Shown here in pieces: positions 5,382 to 6,345 of a stretch of 6,345 bases of DNA; within the stretch, counting starts at the first letter, position 1; the number at the start of each line of letters is the position of its first letter. Made by a program: the position numbers and the translations under genes. Under the pieces are notes generated by a model, which was given only the letters and a program-made list of their open reading frames with translations, was not told where the DNA came from and ran no database searches. The DNA comes from Nitrospina sp. (lineage in GTDB: Bacteria > Nitrospinota > Nitrospinia > Nitrospinales > VA-1). The stretch spans positions 1-6,345 of the forward strand of contig JABGTQ010000332.1 of the NCBI GenBank assembly GCA_018647025.1, given 5' to 3'.

Positions 5382-6239
5382 ATGGCAATTCGTATATTCA
5401 ACAATACGGCTGCGGTAAATGCTCAGAGAAATCTGGATATTAATAGTAGTCGGTTATCAAAATCAATAGAACGTATTTCATCCGGCATACGGATTAATAA
5501 AGGATCCGACGACGCTGCGGGTCTTGCGATTTCTGAAGGGCTACGATCTGACATTCGAGCCCTACGACAAGCCACAAGAAATGCAAACGACGGGATGTCT
5601 CTCGTCAACGTTGCAGAGGGTGCTCTCAACGAACAGTCTGGTATTCTCATTCGTCTCCGCGAGTTGGCATCACAGGCCGCAACCGGAACTGTTGGTTCGA
5701 CTGAACGTGCGAGTATTCAACTCGAGTTCTCTGCTCTTCGTCAGGAGCTCACACGTATCGCCAACACAACTGAATTTAATGGAATTGGTCTAATTGATGG
5801 TTCTCTCGCCTCTAGCGTGGCGTCTACCAGTCACACTTTGATTCAAATCGGGATCGATAACACAGCAAACAGCAGACTCGATCTAAATGATACTCTCGCC
5901 CTAGATGCTGTGACCGCAGAAAAGTTGGGATTAAATGTTCTTTCTGTTTCGGCTTCTGCGGAGGCATTAACAGCACTAGCTTCAATCGAGACCGCTATCG
6001 CATCAGTAACTGCGAGCCGAGGTAAAGTAGGTGCCATACAAAACCGACTGCAGCGCTCGGTCAGTTCTCTTAGTATTTCCACTGAAAACTTGCAAGCAGC
6101 AGAGTCAGCAATAAGAGACGCAGATATTGCCCATGAAATAGCCGAGTTGACCCGAAACCAGATCCTGGTCCAAACATCAACCGCCATGGTGGGACAATCA
6201 AACCTGATTCCGCAGTCCGTGCTCCAATTATTGACATAG
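5382..6239 (+). CDS. fliC: Flagellin, short form
   Basis: Filament subunit exported through the flagellar type III apparatus. The 285 residues hold both conserved ends and little else. The N-terminal D0/D1 region (1-140) starts MAIRIFNNTAAVNAQRNL, with RISSGIRINKGSDDAAGLAI (31-50) and the D1 helix segment IRLRELASQA (90-99), which aligns with the TLR5-contact region of Salmonella FliC. The C-terminal D1/D0 part (about 200-285) includes ENLQAAESAIRDADIAHE and ends in QSNLIPQSVLQLLT. The middle (about 141-199) is short, with a Ser/Thr-rich stretch (S141-T152) that could carry sugars, and there are no outer D2/D3 domains. GGAGG nine bases upstream fixes the start. A sigma-28 promoter and a long leader precede it. 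Other flagellins may exist in the genome, so the symbol (fliC, flaA or hag) is by convention only. Confidence 0.97.
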   Translation: MAIRIFNNTAAVNAQRNLDINSSRLSKSIERISSGIRINKGSDDAAGLAISEGLRSDIRALRQATRNANDGMSLVNVAEGALNEQSGILIRLRELASQAATGTVGSTERASIQLEFSALRQELTRIANTTEFNGIGLIDGSLASSVASTSHTLIQIGIDNTANSRLDLNDTLALDAVTAEKLGLNVLSVSASAEALTALASIETAIASVTASRGKVGAIQNRLQRSVSSLSISTENLQAAESAIRDADIAHEIAELTRNQILVQTSTAMVGQSNLIPQSVLQLLT

Positions 6240-6256
6240 AAGTGGATAAATAATTA

Positions 6257-6317
6257 AAGTCTCAAAAATAGGCCTTTGAAGCACACCGTTTATCGTAAAC
6301 GGATAAAAAAGGGACTT
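6257..6317 (+). promoter_or_regulatory. Nested inverted repeats after flagellin, covering the next ribosome site
   Basis: The centre is a perfect hairpin, CCGTTTA (6286-6292) with TAAACGG (6296-6302), and a TCG loop. Around it CCTTT (6273-6277) can pair with AAAGG (6308-6312), and AAGTC (6257-6261) with GACTT (6313-6317). The hairpin is followed by A-rich, not T-rich, sequence, so it is not a standard intrinsic terminator for flagellin. As a fold it would hide the purine-rich site in front of the ATG at 6320. Confidence 0.45.
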
Positions 6318-6319
6318 CT

Positions 6320-6345
6320 ATGATGAATGTTATAAAAGTGAGAAA
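6320..6345 (+). CDS. Possible start of a downstream gene, cut by the window end
   Basis: ATG at 6320 (or the next codon, ATG at 6323) opens a frame M-M-N-V-I-K-V-R that runs off the end of the window. AAGGGA (6309-6314) five bases upstream is a fair ribosome site, and the gap to flagellin is 80 bases. A gene at this place is often flaG, fliD, fliS or a second flagellin, but eight residues do not identify it. Confidence 0.4.

Noticed and set aside
5524..5793. An 89-codon plus-strand frame inside flagellin
   Set aside because: Out-of-frame shadow of the strongly conserved D1 region; no motif and no initiation signal.
5843..6187. A 114-codon minus-strand frame opposite flagellin
   Set aside because: It lies wholly within the flagellin gene on the other strand, has no ribosome site or recognisable domain, and its Ala/Ser/Arg bias is what the antisense of an alanine- and serine-rich gene gives.

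Overview
The window carries seven well-supported protein genes plus the possible first codons of an eighth. It reads as chromosome of a flagellated Gram-negative bacterium, roughly 40% GC by eye. The evidence is a dTDP-rhamnose pathway gene, a murein tetrapeptide (L,D-) carboxypeptidase, and a flagellin behind a near-consensus sigma-28 promoter. I cannot place the organism securely. A deltaproteobacterial or Nitrospinota-like lineage would fit the flagellin and HisF style, but that is a guess. There is no sign of phage, transposon, plasmid or CRISPR.

Layout. On the minus strand at the left are a SAM-dependent methyltransferase (784-1548) and, downstream of it in the direction of transcription, rfbC/rmlC (103-630). 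Both fit surface polysaccharide synthesis. A 265-base divergent spacer separates them from hisA (1814-2548) and hisF (2538-3374), which overlap by 11 bases and encode consecutive parts of histidine biosynthesis. hisF converges with an ldcA-type S66 carboxypeptidase (3390-4307, minus), which works in peptidoglycan recycling. A 73-base divergent spacer leads to an SpsF-like cytidylyltransferase (4381-5127). After a 254-base regulatory spacer comes a short flagellin (5382-6239). The last 26 bases may start another gene.

How the genes relate. The theme is the cell envelope and surface: rhamnose precursor, methylation, CMP-sugar activation, wall recycling and flagellum, with a histidine pair in the middle. 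An SpsF-like enzyme directly before a flagellin suggests, but does not prove, flagellin glycosylation.

The most interesting stretch is the flagellin leader. A sigma-28 promoter at 5145-5171 predicts an untranslated leader of about 200 bases. It contains several small inverted repeats, a hairpin with GGA motifs in or at its loop, a five-codon mini-ORF with its own Shine-Dalgarno sequence, a classical H-type pseudoknot starting at that mini-ORF's stop codon, an AU-rich hairpin, and a strong ribosome site with further GGA motifs. Together these look like a post-transcriptional control element, possibly a CsrA target or an undescribed cis-acting RNA. A second notable point is a roughly 25-residue extra loop in HisF, whose DNA contains three consecutive small inverted repeats.
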